DNA of 64,000 nt, taken from the NCBI GenBank assembly GCA_944472155.2, contig OX235272.1, positions 9,408,354 to 9,472,353 of the forward strand, given 5' to 3'. Under the pieces are notes generated by a model, which ran no database searches, was not told where the DNA came from, and saw only the letters and a program-made list of their open reading frames with translations. Below are positions 21,393 to 33,004 of the stretch, one piece after another. How positions within the stretch are numbered: position 1 is the first letter of the stretch; each line of letters starts with the position of its first letter. The stretch comes from Trichobilharzia szidati. Lineage: Eukaryota; Platyhelminthes; Trematoda; Strigeidida; Schistosomatidae. Position numbers and translations under genes: made by a program.

Positions 21393-21885
21393 CATTATTA
21401 TTGTTATTTTCTTAGGTCTCAAGTATAACATAAGCATTCAACTGGAAATTTCTATTTCACTCTGCTTTCTGATGTCCCCTAGACTTTCAATTCCTCCTCT
21501 TCATATGATCTCCTCCATGTCACCCTCACACCCACGCACAACTCATCACTTCCTATTCGACCTCCACTCAAGAGCAAAATCCACGATGTGATTCAACAGT
21601 CTTCTCAGAGTGTCTCCAATCCATCGCCATTTCCTTCTGTGTATTAGTTACGCAATAAGTTCCCGTTTGGTTCGCTGCATCATAGAGTTCCTTACTGCTT
21701 ATCCTTTCAAGCCGTCCATCTGATCCCCACAGTATGGAGGGAAGGAAGCTAATGGTAAGATTTTGCAGATGGCTGCTAAAAATGCTTTTGTTGATGCATG
21801 TGCCTAGTCTCTGAATCATAAAGAATCACTGGCTGACTAGACATTAGTGTTGAGAGTTTCGATCTTGTTTTGTTGTTGTTGTTGA
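21393..21885 (-). mobile_element. RTE LINE fragment, old
   Basis: The minus-strand C-terminal RTE region is divergent. The 3' end is near 21393-21420, with the Trp-rich block (AIDWRH/RRKWRW position) near 21630 and a CAACAAC linker at 21868-21884. It lies between (AAT)n-like sequence and an unknown repeat. Confidence 0.75.
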
Positions 21886-21892
21886 GCGATGA

Positions 21893-22480
21893 TACATACT
21901 ACTGATTGACTGAGGTGAGTAGTTGGATCGCACTCAAATCAACCCTGTGTAGTGCTTGTCAGCCAGACTAAGGTGTTTTAAGCACCTGATGACTGTTACG
22001 CTTATTTCAGGCCGAGCTCATCAGTGAAGAACTCGGTTTGACTTAGCTCAGAGAGAGAGAGAGAGGAAGCCGAATCACTTCCAACCACCCGAATCCTGAC
22101 CAGCTCCTTGGGTGGACTGATAATACATAGAATCATATAGGTCATTAGTAAATTGAACAGTCTTCAGATCACTTTACTGTGGCTAACAAGTACTGGTGTC
22201 CAACTACTTATATGAGTCAATTACTAATATACACCACTGTTCTTTTCGCTCCCATTCTCATTAGCATTTACAGTATAAAACAGATCACACATATTGCGAT
22301 CTATGATCATTTTTGGTTACCGATGCAAAGTGCAGAGGACTGTCAAATCGAGCTGCATAGACTGCAAGTGACGAATTTAAAATCAGTGTGGATTCTGTGA
22401 TTGTTTTCTTACCGTCAATTGTCCTTTCTCTTCAATAAACATTACTTATTTAATTCATTTTAGATTTTCCCGTCGATTGA
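21893..22480. repeat. Unclassified dispersed repeat and spacer
   Basis: ACTGATTGACTGAGGTGAGTAG...AATCAACCCTGTGTAGTGCTTGTCA (21901-21961) resembles 20322-20379. A (GA)n run lies at 22050-22063. The remainder to 22480 is unidentified. Confidence 0.45.
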
Positions 22481-22640
22481 TTGGACTGAAGTGCTCGGTC
22501 TCAGGTTGAGCCTCGGGGGGAACACCATCACCCACCGGTGAATGCAAGTGCATCCACTTGACGAGTCCCAAATAGGACGAAATGTGCGTTGTCCTGGATT
22601 CCACTGCTAGTCACCATCCACCGATTAACTTTAAAAAACT
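22481..22640 (+). mobile_element. Sm-alpha-type SINE with near-complete hammerhead
   Basis: The B-box side is degraded (GGTTGAGCCTC, 22504-22514) and the A box is not clear. The hammerhead (22551-22615) has stem I ATCCA/TGGAT, stem II GTCC/GGAC with loop CAAATA, GAAA and GTC. The core reads TTGACGA rather than CTGACGA, a change at conserved C3 that should abolish or strongly lower cleavage. Confidence 0.8.
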
Positions 22641-22679
22641 TTACTTCTATCTTCACCAATTTTATTCTCTTCAGCACAA

Positions 22680-23035
22680 TATATGCTCTCTTCAAGTTAT
22701 TGGACGGTTGAAGGCAGTCAGTTGGAAGCTTTGGTTAAATCCAAGTTTTTGTGCTTTTTGGCAATCCCCAGCCAGATAGGCTTATCTGCGATCCTGAAGG
22801 AACTCACTTCTCTTCCACGATTCAAACTCGAGTCGCCCAGTGAGTGCTGGAGTCAGAGACGTCACCACTGAGGAGCTATTCCGGCTCATGACTGGCTTTT
22901 TGTAGGACTATGTTGGAAGCTTTGACCGGACACTAGCTAGTAACTAGTGTAACGTGTCCAGTCTCTTGCTGCGTACAGGCTGAAATCCATCAGTCAAATT
23001 CACAATGTAGCCACCATTCTACGTGACCGGTAAAC
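22680..23035 (-). mobile_element. Family T repeat, minus arm of a head-to-head pair
   Basis: The B box (reverse complement GATTCAAACTCG, 22820-22831) and A box (GAGGAGCTATTC, 22871-22882) are recognisable. The body runs to 23030 (reverse complement of the CTGACTGATGGATTTCAGC block). The hammerhead portion has decayed. Confidence 0.65.
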
Positions 23036-23415
23036 AAAGGACTGGATACATGATACTAATTAGTGTACAGTCAATGTATCAATACACTCCTACAGGAGGT
23101 CAAACGTGAGCTTGAATAGCTCCTCAGTGGTAATGTTTCTGACTGCAGCACTCACTGGATGACTTGGGTTTGAATCTGCTGGGGTGGGGAGGTGAGTTCC
23201 TTGAAGACTGCAGATACGCTTTGCAGAGAGTGAGTGCTGACTAACAGGAAACGTAGGTGCAGCAACGACTTCCTTTGGTCGATTACCTCCAACCATCTAA
23301 TAACAGCAATTCAAAATGCACAGTGATGGTGAGCTACCTAGAATGCTGGCGAAATCGCAAACCTGACTGACAGAATTCAGTCTGCAGTAAACAAAGACCT
23401 AGACACGCGACATTA
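23036..23415 (+). mobile_element. Family T repeat, plus arm of a head-to-head pair
   Basis: A box TAGCTCCTCAGTGGTAATG (23117-23135) and B box GGGTTTGAATC (23166-23176). The hammerhead position (23215-23270) has GTGAGTGCTGAC and GGAAACG, so both core boxes are changed. Confidence 0.65.
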
Positions 23416-23419
23416 GTTA

Positions 23420-23760
23420 GGATATGTGTTACGTGTGCCTAGTCATCGCCTTCCTCAACAACGGGCAATGTTAGCTGACATAAGGTCAGGCTGGAAAAGA
23501 GCTAGCGGCGGTCAAACCAAAACATGGCACCAGTCAATGAAATCCACAACGGTTAGTCTAAGCCACATAGGAAGGTGTAGACTTCCTGACTGGTTGGGGT
23601 CCTTGGGACGGTAAAAACTAATGGTTGGAAACAATTGGTGACATGGCTCAAAATCGTTCTCAATGGTTGGCTCAGATGCATCCACTCCTTGTGACTTATG
23701 ATTTCCAATGAAACTGTTTTGTTCTTCGTTATTACAATTCCTTTGTCTCACACCTCTATT
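23420..23760 (+). mobile_element. C-terminus of a second LINE lineage
   Basis: An open frame of 62 codons (23426-23614) contains HRLPQQRAML, GWKRASGGQTKTWHQSM and GRCRLPDW. A shifted frame continues with GDMAQNRSQW. This order (RLPRRA, GGQxxTWHQ, DMAQNRxQW) is the C-terminal tail of RTE-like LINEs of another lineage than RTE-A/B. Only this tail is present. Assignment is from remembered family patterns. Confidence 0.55.
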
Positions 23761-23984
23761 TACTGTCTCTAATATGCATTTCTCCTACTTTCTTCTCTTG
23801 CTTTGTGTGCTACAAGGAGGGTGTGTGGCGACTTGAACTTCCGCACATATGTGCAAAGTACTATGTCGAAAACAGACAGACAGACACTAGTTAGTGTTCA
23901 ATCAAACTGTTTTAAAGTGTTGGTTTGAAGAGATTTTATTGATTTAAATTCTGATCACGAACTCATTTCATTTACAGAACTGCT

Positions 23985-24158
23985 GGACAATAACTGGGGA
24001 GCACTGTGGACAGTTGTTTCGTCTTGGTTTGGCACTCTTCATCAGTACACAGCAGTCAGTCACCTAAGCAATAGAGATCGCACCTACCATATTCAAGTTA
24101 CAAAGTCAGCTTATCAACCATTCAGCCACTGGAACAGGAATCCTAACTTCTGCCAATT

Positions 24159-24201
<43 letters not shown>

Positions 24202-24330
24202 GCACACCCCTCCAGCTAATGGTATCAGCGAGTGTTTGTCATCCACATCCAACTCGATAGACCTCATTGTGAGTCACGACTTTTCAACAAGAACTTCATC
24301 CAATCTCATCCTATAGCCAGTTCTAGTGAA
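23985..24330 (-). mobile_element. Family A repeat with an expanded (TA)n
   Basis: Minus strand: hammerhead remnant (24003-24052, GAAA and GTC kept, core CTGATGAAGAG, stem II GTGCC/AGAC mismatched), tRNA-like part, and a long (TA)n tract at 24163-24194 at the position that in other copies reads CTATATCGTG. Confidence 0.65.
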
Positions 24331-25379
24331 CAGGGATATAGTCTATTTAAATATGAAATTTTAAATCATCATATTCAGTAAAGAAATTCGCTTTATTTCT
24401 TAACATTATGTCTTATAAGATTATAATCAATCAAAGCTCCATACTATGAGTCATACATGATTGTCTAATTCTTTTTTTTTCTGAACACGACCATGCACCC
24501 ACCCACCCATCGACACACTCACACATACACACATACACATTCAACTTGTCTTTAGATAATCTTTCATCTAATCACACTCTTTGTCATCAATTTCATCAAC
24601 TAAAATTAAGCTTCTACAATGCATAATAATAACATGAAGCTTTTTTGTTGTTGTTGAAATTATGAATTTTAAATTGTGCGCCTCCATGTATAAACATTCG
24701 TTGATTATTTTAAACAAAGATTACATGATTCATAAATGTCTATAAATATGGTTGAATGAATGTAATAAGAAATATAAACACTAATTTGTTACATGATTTT
24801 CAAATGGATTCAAATTTATGCTTTCTCGTTTGTATGTGTGCGTGAGTGCGTTTCAGTCTATCTATTATTAAACATTGTTTATACAAAGTAACTTATTGCG
24901 TGATTTAAAATTCTTACAAAACAGTTTTGAAATGTGTCTTTGACGGTTGTATAAGCCTAAAGACACAATTGTTTACATGTATTCTAGAGAATCTTTTTGT
25001 AGTATTAAAGAGGTTTTATAATTAGAAATCTCATTAAAAATTCTAAGATTAATAATGTATTCCGATTGCATAGATTATGTAAAGATGACAAGTAGATAGT
25101 ATGCACTGTCTGTTCAGATGAAATGTAACCATATGTGGCGGAGCTTTTTTTGTTTCCACTGAAAGGATAATATACTACTTAAATTGAAGTGAGTAGGAAA
25201 AAATAGTCAACAATTCAGGTGAAGCTTGTTGGAAATTGATCACAAAGAATTGTGTATACTGTTTAATAGATGAGCAATGAAATCAAAGGGGTGTGTTTTG
25301 CCTTCTGTGGGACTCATCAACTGATGTTGTCTGTTTACTAGTTAATGAAAAAGCTTTCAAGGATAAAACGAAACCGTAT
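24331..25379. other. AT-rich spacer
   Basis: CA-rich sequence occurs at 24500-24540. No gene, RNA or transposon similarity was seen. Confidence 0.5.
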
Positions 25380-26245
25380 GCGGACCAAACTACGACACTA
25401 CATATCATCTTCATTGAACATAACATGAAATGGAAGTCAGTCCTCTACTTCAACTTCGTCGACTTTGAAAAAGACTGTCAACACAAGATGACAGCGAGAT
25501 AATTTGATAACTGCTTCAAAACTATGTAGTACAGTGCCTCATTCAAGGGTTGTATGACGACACATGACAAGGAGTTTACCACGGGAAGCTCAGAGAGGTG
25601 ATGGAAACGAAGACAGGATTAAGTCGAGACTGTGCTTACTATCATCGATGATCTTCTTGATTATAGTGTACTAGATAATGCGGCGGACCGTGGGGAATAT
25701 GCTGAACTAGTAAAGAGAACCTAGAAGATCTGCATCTCGTGGATAATTTGTGTTTAATATTGCACAAAGTGGAAGATTTACCATCGAAAACTAACAGTTC
25801 GTCAGAAGAGGCAGTGAAGACAGAACTTCAGGTGATGATAGAGGTGATGAAAATTTGCAACCAGCAAGTGCCAATCACCACGAAGGAGAGAAATCTAATG
25901 AAAGCTGTATTTTCCACGTCCCTTGGCAACAACTTTTCAACTACAGACAGCACTGACGAAAATGCTGAAGTCTTCCAGCATTAGAAAAGCAAGACAGGCA
26001 GTCATTACTGTGAAATCACGCCGGAAATCAGCTGCACACAACGACAACTTAATGCCAGGCCTTAATATAGAAGCCAAGAGTGAAGCGATAAGTTCAAGAT
26101 GGGCCTGACAGTTACATGGAGAAGTTCACCTTAGGAGGAAATTACAGATTGTATCCAGCTGTGCAGACAGCTGAAAGCGACAGCGAAGAAGTGAGTGTAA
26201 CAGAGTTGAGGCTCTTAGGCCTTATGTTCAACTCGGAAAGCAGAA
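25380..26245 (+). mobile_element. RTE LINE fragment, diverged
   Basis: LYFNFVDFEKD (25443-25476) is the RT FIDFEKAF motif, continuing through LIQGLYDDT-like and TGLSRDCAYYHR-like (GVRQGC position) blocks and NLCLILHKVED (25746-25778), where the catalytic pair reads VDN for ADD. The YLGS region reads TSLGNNFSTTDS. It ends at an A/B-like terminal motif (26215-26240). Divergence and frame breaks suggest an old copy. Confidence 0.75.
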
Positions 26246-26442
26246 TGACTCATTCGTAATCATTCAGATAAACAGTGGTGCCACAAAACTAATTACATAC
26301 TAATTTAAATAAGTTGTAACAAATTGAATCGCTATATCCCCAGTCATTCAAAACTGCAATACAGTATATACTACTCAGTGCTATAAGTAGTTAGAATGCA
26401 GTCACATAAATATTGAGTGATTATTAACCAATATTGAAGTGA

Positions 26443-27214
26443 GACAAGGCTGCAACTGAAAAGCAACAAGTTGACAGAGGAAAAAAAGACAACAACCAGC
26501 ATAAATCGAAGACTTCTGAAAGAAGCAACCTCCTTTACACCTGTCTAGCTGAGAAGCATCTTTTCAACTACAGGCGGATGGAAGTAATGAGGATATCAAA
26601 GCAGCGAGGATCGGGAGAGCAAGGCAAGCTATCATTACTCTCAAATCTGAGTAGAGGAGATCAATACTCAGCACTCAGCCTAAAAATGGGATCCGGATTT
26701 TCAACTCAAATGTGAAGCCAGTCAGTGCTACTTACTATGCAGATCAGAGACTTAGCGCCGCGTCGTGTCTCGAAGGGCACTTTGAACAAACTACACACCT
26801 TCATCAACAGCTTTCTTCGCCCAATACTTCGCTCAGATTAGATGGCCGACCAGAAAAGATAAGCAGTAGTGAGGGATCTCTGGCTGTGAACGAACCAACC
26901 GATCAGGAACCAATTATGCAACAAATATGCAGGAAGAAATGCAGGTGGCTGGCCATACTCTGAGAAAACAAACCATCATCAAATCCCACCAATCACACGC
27001 TAGGCCATCGCTCGAGTGGAACCCGCCTGAATGGGAAGCGGCCAGTGCGAACGTGGGGTGACATGCAGGAGCTCATGCAAAGAGGAGATGAAACCATAGT
27101 GGCAAACATGCAATCAGGTGGAAACGCTGGCGGACAACCGAACGCAATGGAGACGTGCGGCTGAAGCCCTATGTTCCTCTGGGAATTAAAGGAAACAAAA
27201 ATAATAACAATAAC
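26443..27214 (+). mobile_element. RTE-A LINE fragment with TSD
   Basis: It covers ADD-downstream sequence, a shortened Gln linker, SINxRxLKEA, TG..GGWK, NSNVKPVSATYYADQRL (26700-26748), RPEKISSSEGSLA (26843-26880) and the Trp-rich C-terminus, and ends with GGAATTAAAGGAAACAAAAA. TGAAGTGA flanks it (26435-26442 and 27215-27222). Confidence 0.85.
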
Positions 27215-27222
27215 TGAAGTGA

Positions 27223-27605
27223 TCTAAAGACACCTAACAATCGTTTTCTCGTTCGCCACCAAGTTTATAAGCATTGTGTCCAGTTAAACACAGCTCAGAT
27301 GATCGAATCAGTTCAAATCACCCAGATACTGGCTCGCTACCAGCCATTTGCAGATTATACAGTTCGAGGTGTTCGAGTTCCTCCGTAGAATGCGGAAATA
27401 TTCAGATCACATTGTGTGGTACAAATGCAAGGGGCGGAAAAGATTCACGTGAACTATTATTGTCAACCAGTGCCATCGATTTTTTGAATTCCAGGGAGGA
27501 TTTCACTGACATCCATCACGAACCAAAGGTTCCCTGATACCAGTGAGAAATCGATACTGTTTCATCCTCGGCACTGCTCACCAGAGACTGGATCGCATTG
27601 TCGAC
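27223..27605. other. Spacer, no recognised feature
   Basis: An 87-codon open frame (27274-27537) has no recognisable similarity and no coding-like features. Confidence 0.4.
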
Positions 27606-27911
27606 TTACATAATAGTTTAGAGGTGTGACACTCGCCTTGGTTGCAAATGGTCCTAGGTTCGTATCCCGGACGGACCCTCAGGTGTGTCAGTGGTTCCAT
27701 GATAGAATGCTAACCAACCACGCCTGTAGTCTAGGTAAGAATCACAGACGATAGGCATTCTGAAACTCCACCTAGTTTACGAGACAGTAGTCACCCAGGA
27801 AAGGAATGAATGTTGCAAAGGAGGCTAGCGACCCTACTTTGTATAAACAGCTACTGGAATTTCAAAGCTTCATGCTCTGCATTCCACTGGGAAAGCAAAG
27901 AATGAAGAAGA
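27606..27911 (+). mobile_element. tRNA-like SINE fragments related to family G
   Basis: A first tRNA-like head has a B box AGGTTCGTATCCC (27656-27668). A second head starts GTCAGTGGTTCCATGATAGAATG (27689-27711). The 3' part AAGCTTCATGCTCTGCATTCCACTGGGAAAGCAAAG is the family G/RTE-like end. Old and diverged. Confidence 0.5.
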
Positions 27912-28012
27912 ACAACAACAACTACACGACTGCAGTCAAATAAAAATAAAGCACTTCCTCATAGTCATAGCTGAGCGTCCTCTGTTTGATGCTAAACACA
28001 ACTGGTGATTCT

Positions 28013-28310
28013 TTATTATTTTTAATATTGGTTCCTTACGTCCCTGATGGTAGACTGGGCTCCCGCACCATATCTCCAATATATTCTATTCCTTGCCATC
28101 ACCTTCAATTACCTCTTCATGTTACCCTTGGACACGCATACAAATCGTTGCTTCCTATTCGACAGCCTTCCTGGAGTGTGATATCATTTGAAAGGATCTT
28201 CAGAGAGTATGTATGTCCAATCCATATCCTTTTTCCTTCTGCAAATATTTGTTGATCAATAGCTTCTTGACTGGTTCGTTGTCAAAGTTCTTGGTCGCTT
28301 AGAAGGATTT
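28013..28310 (-). mobile_element. RTE-B LINE fragment, C-terminal
   Basis: On the minus strand it runs from a degenerate 3' end near 28020 (TTGGTTCCTTACGTCC) through the Trp-rich and QQIF-like blocks to about 28310. Strongly diverged. Confidence 0.65.
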
Positions 28311-28364
28311 CTTAATTAGAGTGAAATAATTGTTATGTTCTTACTTGAAATCATGCGAAGTAAT

Positions 28365-28634
28365 ATGGAAACTACTTTAACACTACGGTATGCAATGCTC
28401 AAGTCTTTATCAACCTCATTCATCTGCTGGCTAAATGACAATGCCACGTGTCAGATGATCCACAGTGGAAAACTCAGGGGGGTGTTCGAAGTGAATACAG
28501 GAGTAAGACAACGTTATCTACCTATTACCAGCAACGATGATATTCCTAATTGTGTTGGACTGGATTATGTGAAAGACTGTGACTGGGGAGTGAGAAGACG
28601 GGAATACGTTGGACTGACCGATTAGAAGACTCCA
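28365..28634 (+). mobile_element. RTE-B LINE, RT part (5' of a solo LTR)
   Basis: WKLL/VFINLIHLLAK-like sequence, NDNATCQMIHSGKLRGVFEVNTGVRQR (28427-28514) and VGLDYVKD are the RT palm blocks before the catalytic box. A solo LTR interrupts the copy at 28635 and it resumes at 28963. Confidence 0.85.
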
Positions 28635-28957
28635 TGTCAGTGGACGTGAACATTGAACGTTTGTTTATTGGAACTGGCAGCCATTGGTAGGCAACTTGAA
28701 GGCGCGAATGGTTCGATCGCTTGCAAGTTGAATGAAGACAGGAGCAAATACAAATAAAAGTACTTTATAACTTCATTTGTACTTAACATTTGTTTGTAGA
28801 CTTTGTATTTTGTCTCGCTTTAATTGCCAAACAATATAATTTCGTTCATGGAATACTGGTGTTTTGGATTTAAAGTTGAGACACATACATAGTATTTATC
28901 GGTTCAAAACGAAAACGTCTTCATTACAATAGGAACTTAGGGTTAAGTTCCTTGACA
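28635..28957 (+). mobile_element. Solo LTR, family L1, with 5-bp TSD
   Basis: This 323-bp block starts TGTCAG and ends TTGACA, the TG...CA ends of an LTR, here with a 5-bp inverted repeat TGTCA/TGACA. CTCCA lies on both sides (28630-28634 and 28958-28962). The flanking RTE reads through when the block and one CTCCA are removed. A second copy on the other strand (37773-38084) shares the interior, for example TGAACATTGAACGTT and TAGGAACTTAGGGTTAAGTT. No internal gag-pol is present, so it is a solo LTR left by recombination. A 5-bp duplication fits Gypsy, BEL or Copia classes. Confidence 0.85.
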
Positions 28958-28962
28958 CTCCA

Positions 28963-29605
28963 TCTAAATGATCTGGACTTCACGTGTGGATGATTTATGT
29001 TTTATGTCAGACAAACTTGAAAACTTGCTGGCGAAAACCAACAGATTGACTGAAGCGACTGGCAGACAACGAAGACAGGACAGATTACAGATGAACTTAG
29101 AGAAGATGGAGGTGATGAAGATAACCACCACCATGACCACCAACAGCAGCGACAACAACAACCAGCACCAATCACCATGAACTGGAAAGATTTGACAGAG
29201 GTTACTTTCTTCACTTATCTGACCAGGAAGTATCGTTTCAAATAAAGGCGACAGCACGGATGAAGATATCAAATGCAGCAGGAATCAGAAAGACAAGACA
29301 CACCTTCATCAAGCTGAAATCAGCTTGGAAATCTTCTGCACTATTTCAGTCAGCAGCATGAAGATTTGTGCTGGATTATGTTCAACACAAATGTGAAATC
29401 AGTCAGTTACTTCTACTCTATGGATCAGAAAATTGGCCAGTGTTTCACGAAAAGGATTTCCAGCAGGATTCTGTTGACTTTTACCAACCACTAGTTTCCT
29501 TTGCTGACTGAATATTGAAGACTTAATGGCCAGCCAGCCGGGCGGCGAGAAAGGATTAGCAATAAAACACTCGGGCTGGCTGGTAACAGACCAACAATTT
29601 TAAGA
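28963..29605 (+). mobile_element. RTE-B LINE, middle part (between solo LTR and PLE)
   Basis: It resumes at the catalytic region (RVDDLCFMSDKLENL, 28985-29030), then KMEVMKI with Asn/Gln linker (29103-29165), DLTEVTFFTYL, and the LYGSEN block (29413-29432). The catalytic site carries four extra bases (TTCACGTGTGGATGAT) compared with in-frame copies. The LINE stops in the EQTNR region at about 29605 and resumes at 30312. Confidence 0.8.
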
Positions 29606-30311
29606 TCATATATAGAATCCATGCTAACTTCCCGCGTTTTATTCGTTACAGACTTCTAAAGACAGCTGAGGCCTTGGCAATTCATGACTTTAAGCCAGAC
29701 CTTTGTGTACAAAAGAAGTATGTACAAACCCTACTTCTGCCTTAGCCGTAGAGGGATAGACATTTATTTATTTTGTTTATTTAGTTATTCTATGTACACT
29801 TCCCTTATTGCTACGATTACTATTAATATTATTATCATTATTATTATTACTATTCTCACTCTGAATCTTTTTCACTTGACCCACTTGACATTTTAAACCT
29901 GAAATTATTAATTTTTATATTTTTATATTTTTTACAATATTGAATTCTGTCTTATCAAATTTCATACCATGTTATGTAACATTTTATATTCGTCTACTAA
30001 TCTTATAATTATGTACACCTTTCCAAAATCTATACACCTTATGTATTATTCTATATACGACGTTAATTATTGTGCCACTTGACATTAAACTTTGATTATA
30101 ATCACAAATATTTTAATTGCATTTCATACTATTATTATTTCATGTATTCACACCTTTGACCTAATTCCCTCACCGGATATAATTTCTTACAAACCATATG
30201 TGTATATAAGATTGTACAGCTTGATAATAACATTCGTTGTTGAACAGAGTCTCTTAGCTGAATATTGTGTTCTTAATGCTACAATGGGAATTATTAAATT
30301 AATTAAGAAAC
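29606..30311 (+). mobile_element. PLE tail inserted in RTE-B
   Basis: RLLKTAEALAIHDFKPDLCVQKKYV (about 29648-29724) then LLLP is the PLE GIY-YIG C-terminus. The 3' UTR (29745-30285) includes the GATTGTACAGCTTGATAATAA block (30211-30231). It is the uninterrupted counterpart of 8036-9480. RTE-B sequence lies on both sides with CAACAA at each junction (29600-29605, 30318-30323), which may be a short duplication. Confidence 0.8.
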
Positions 30312-30600
30312 TATTTCTCAACAAATATGCAGCAGAAAACAGAGATGTATTGATCGGGCATACATTGGGCAGACCGTCAAATAACACTGCACGCGGGTGG
30401 AAGGTCAACTGGAAACGACGAGTTGGTCGTGTGTCTGATTGCGGCATGGAGGAAATGGTGCAAGTTAGAATAGACGAGAGATTATGGGCAATTGTGGAAC
30501 TACCCAGCTGAAGAGGAGAGCATAGAGCAGAAGGAAGTGTAGACGTGCTGCTGAAGCCCTACATTCTACTCCGAACCGTTTCCAAAGAAGTAAACACACA
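30312..30600 (+). mobile_element. RTE-B LINE, 3' part (after the PLE)
   Basis: QQICSRKQRCIDRAYIG-like sequence (30318-30370), RRVGRVSDCGMEEMV (30417-30460) and the final RCRAAEALHS region to the degenerate end TCCGAACCGTTTCC. It completes the LINE copy started at 28365. Confidence 0.75.
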
Positions 30601-31202
30601 CGCACACATAAACATACAAACCTAATTACTGAAAATTTCTGACAGGGAATTGACTTCCTTTTCATTTCCACCACATATCCTATCCCCATGTATAGCATAT
30701 CATATCATATTCATTCACCATCGTAGTGTAAGTATGTATGTATGTTTGCGCGCGATAATTAATTAATGACGTACTGACAAGTGAAAAACAGACTGTCTCT
30801 CTCTCCCCATCTCTCTACATGTTTGTCAATTTCTCCATCTTGTTGACCTTTCAATGAAGTCAACAGATAGGTGAAAATAGGTCAAAGGTGGTTAAATACA
30901 CATTTATTTTCATTAAGATGTAACGTTGAAGGAAATTACGACAGCAGTCATTGTAGGGAAACAGAAGGGTAGCGAAAGAGAGAAGGGCTGGGGATGAGAT
31001 TTTGACAATGATAACTACAGAAATAAAATGAAACTACCTAAAAGTGGTACAGAAAAAACACATTTTTTCCCTAGAATGTGATGACGGTTAGTCATCCAAT
31101 CTAACATCTATCTATATGTCTATCCATCCATCTGTTCACCCCTCCCTCATTCACCCTCTCGTTTCTTCCTATCTTCCTTGTACTGTTTCTATAAGATTAA
31201 TG
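30601..31202. other. Spacer, no recognised feature
   Basis: AT-rich with a CT-rich patch at 30792-30835. Nothing was identified. Confidence 0.45.
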
Positions 31203-31212
31203 GCTTGTCAGA

Positions 31213-32012
31213 TTATTATATTATTATTATTGTTTCCTTTAATTCCTAGAGGAACATAGGGCTTCAGTCGTGCGTCTCCACTGCATTCGGTTCTCTCCTA
31301 GAATCTTCACCTGGTTCCAAGTCTGCCCACACGTTTTCATCTCCTCTTCACATGATCTCCTCCAAGTCACCCACCCTCGCACTGACGACCAACTCGCCGC
31401 TTCCAATACAGTCGGGTTCCACTCGAGCAATGGCTTGTCTAGTGATGTCACTTGATGGTTTCCTCAGAGTATGGCCAGCCAATCCATCTCCATTTCTTCC
31501 TGCCTATTTGTTGCACAATCGGTTCCTGCTGAGTTGGTTCGCTCCCAGAGATCCCTGTTGCTGATCTTTTCTGGCCGGCCATCTAATCTTGAGTACTGAT
31601 CGAAGACAACTGTTAATGAAGGTGTGTAGTTTGTTTGAGATGCTCTTTATGACGCACTGGCCAAGTCTCTGATCCGTATAGTAGCACTGACTTCACATTG
31701 GAGTTGAGAATCCGGATCTTATCTTCATTTTTATGCTGAGTGCTGTTGACCTCCACACAGACTTGAGAGTAGTGAAAGCTTGTTTTGCTTTTCCGATTCT
31801 TGCTTTTATATCCTCGTCAGTTCCGCCTGTAGTTGAAACGATGCTTCCCAGGTAGGTAAAAGAGGTTGTTTGTTTTAGGTTCCTCCCATTTATGCTGATC
31901 GTTGTCTGTTGTTGTTGGTATTGGCCAGGAATCTTCATCACCTCTGTTTTCTCTATGTTCACCTGAAGGATGTCCTATCTTTGATGCATCTTCTACCAAC
32001 TTGTTGCTTTTC
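31213..32012 (-). mobile_element. RTE-A LINE fragment with TSD, well preserved
   Basis: One frame (31962-31693) reads MNIEKTEVMKIPGQ, a Gln run, TISINGRNLKQTTSFTYLGS, TGGTDEDIKARIGKAKQAF and KSVWRSTALS without a break. It then passes the LYGS position with a small deletion and continues to the Trp-rich C-terminus in other frames. A-type 3' end and (AAT)n lie at 31213-31255. GCTTGTCAGA flanks it (31203-31212 and 32013-32022). Confidence 0.9.
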
Positions 32013-32129
32013 GCTTGTCAGAAGAAGACTGTTAACGCAGAAGAATACAGGCTGATGGAGAAGATGCAGACAATGATGAGTAAGTGATTGATGGTAGTGG
32101 TGAGGATGATGAAGAAGATTTGTTACTGA

Positions 32130-32400
32130 GGTTGGTGATATCGCAAAGTTGACTGGTAGAATTCAGTCTGCTCCGAATGAAAGGCTAGACGCATGACACT
32201 AGTTACTGCCAAGTGTCCAATCAAGGTATCTAGTACAATCCTACATGTGGCAACCTCGCTTACTGCAGCATTGGTTGAGACGGGTTCGAGTCTCAGAAGG
32301 GACGTGAGTTCCTTCAGGATTGCAGATACTACCTACGCCTTGCTAAACAGTTTGAAATGAAATTTCACTGGAGTTTCTGGTGAAAGCTAAAATCATTTAA
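32130..32400 (+). mobile_element. Family T repeat, 3' truncated at the hammerhead
   Basis: AGAATTCAGTCTGC and GACACTAGTTACTG (32158-32215) are the family body, followed by B box GGGTTCGAGTC (32282-32292) and ATTGCAGATAC. The unit ends at GCCTTGCT (32338-32345), exactly inside the hammerhead stem I/CUGA junction. Confidence 0.7.
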
Positions 32401-32462
32401 ATAACACAGTGTAATCTATTTGATAACGTAAATAACACTTAAGTAGGTAAGCCTTCATCATC

Positions 32463-32876
32463 ATTAATTATTATGGTCTTGAACTCCAAGTGGAACATTG
32501 GCCTTAAATAGCACATAGACATTTCGTACCGTATTCTTCAGTCCTTTTCGGCTGGCTTCGCGATTGGCCATAAGTTTTCATTGCCTCTTCAAATGATCTT
32601 CTCCATTTCCCATTCGAGTTCCACACAACTGTTTGATTCACCCGACAATCTCTTCAGCATACCTCTAGTCCATCTCCATTTTCTTCGGGATATTTTTTTG
32701 AGCTAAAGGTTCTTAGCTGAGTAGTTGCCAAAGATAATTGTTGTCTAATCCCTTCGAACAAGCCGGTCATCTAATCTTCAGTATCGAGCCCGTCAATGCA
32801 GTTGTTGATAAAGACCTACAGTAACCTGTTGGAAATGCTTCTCACCACTCTGCAAAGTCTTAGAACTATTCGGAAT
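32463..32876 (-). mobile_element. RTE-B LINE fragment, C-terminal
   Basis: Minus strand: a degenerate 3' end near 32470-32500, the Trp-rich block near 32670-32690, ILKIR near 32775 and a YGSE position near 32865. The copy appears to resume at 33440 after a break. Confidence 0.7.
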
Positions 32877-33004
32877 TGTGCTGGTGTGATACAGACAATG
32901 TTTTACAACAGAATATTATTCTCATGTATTCCCATAGTTCAATACTACATTAGCAACAGAATACTATACATATATATGAACATTCTATTTCACGTCGCGC
33001 ACCA

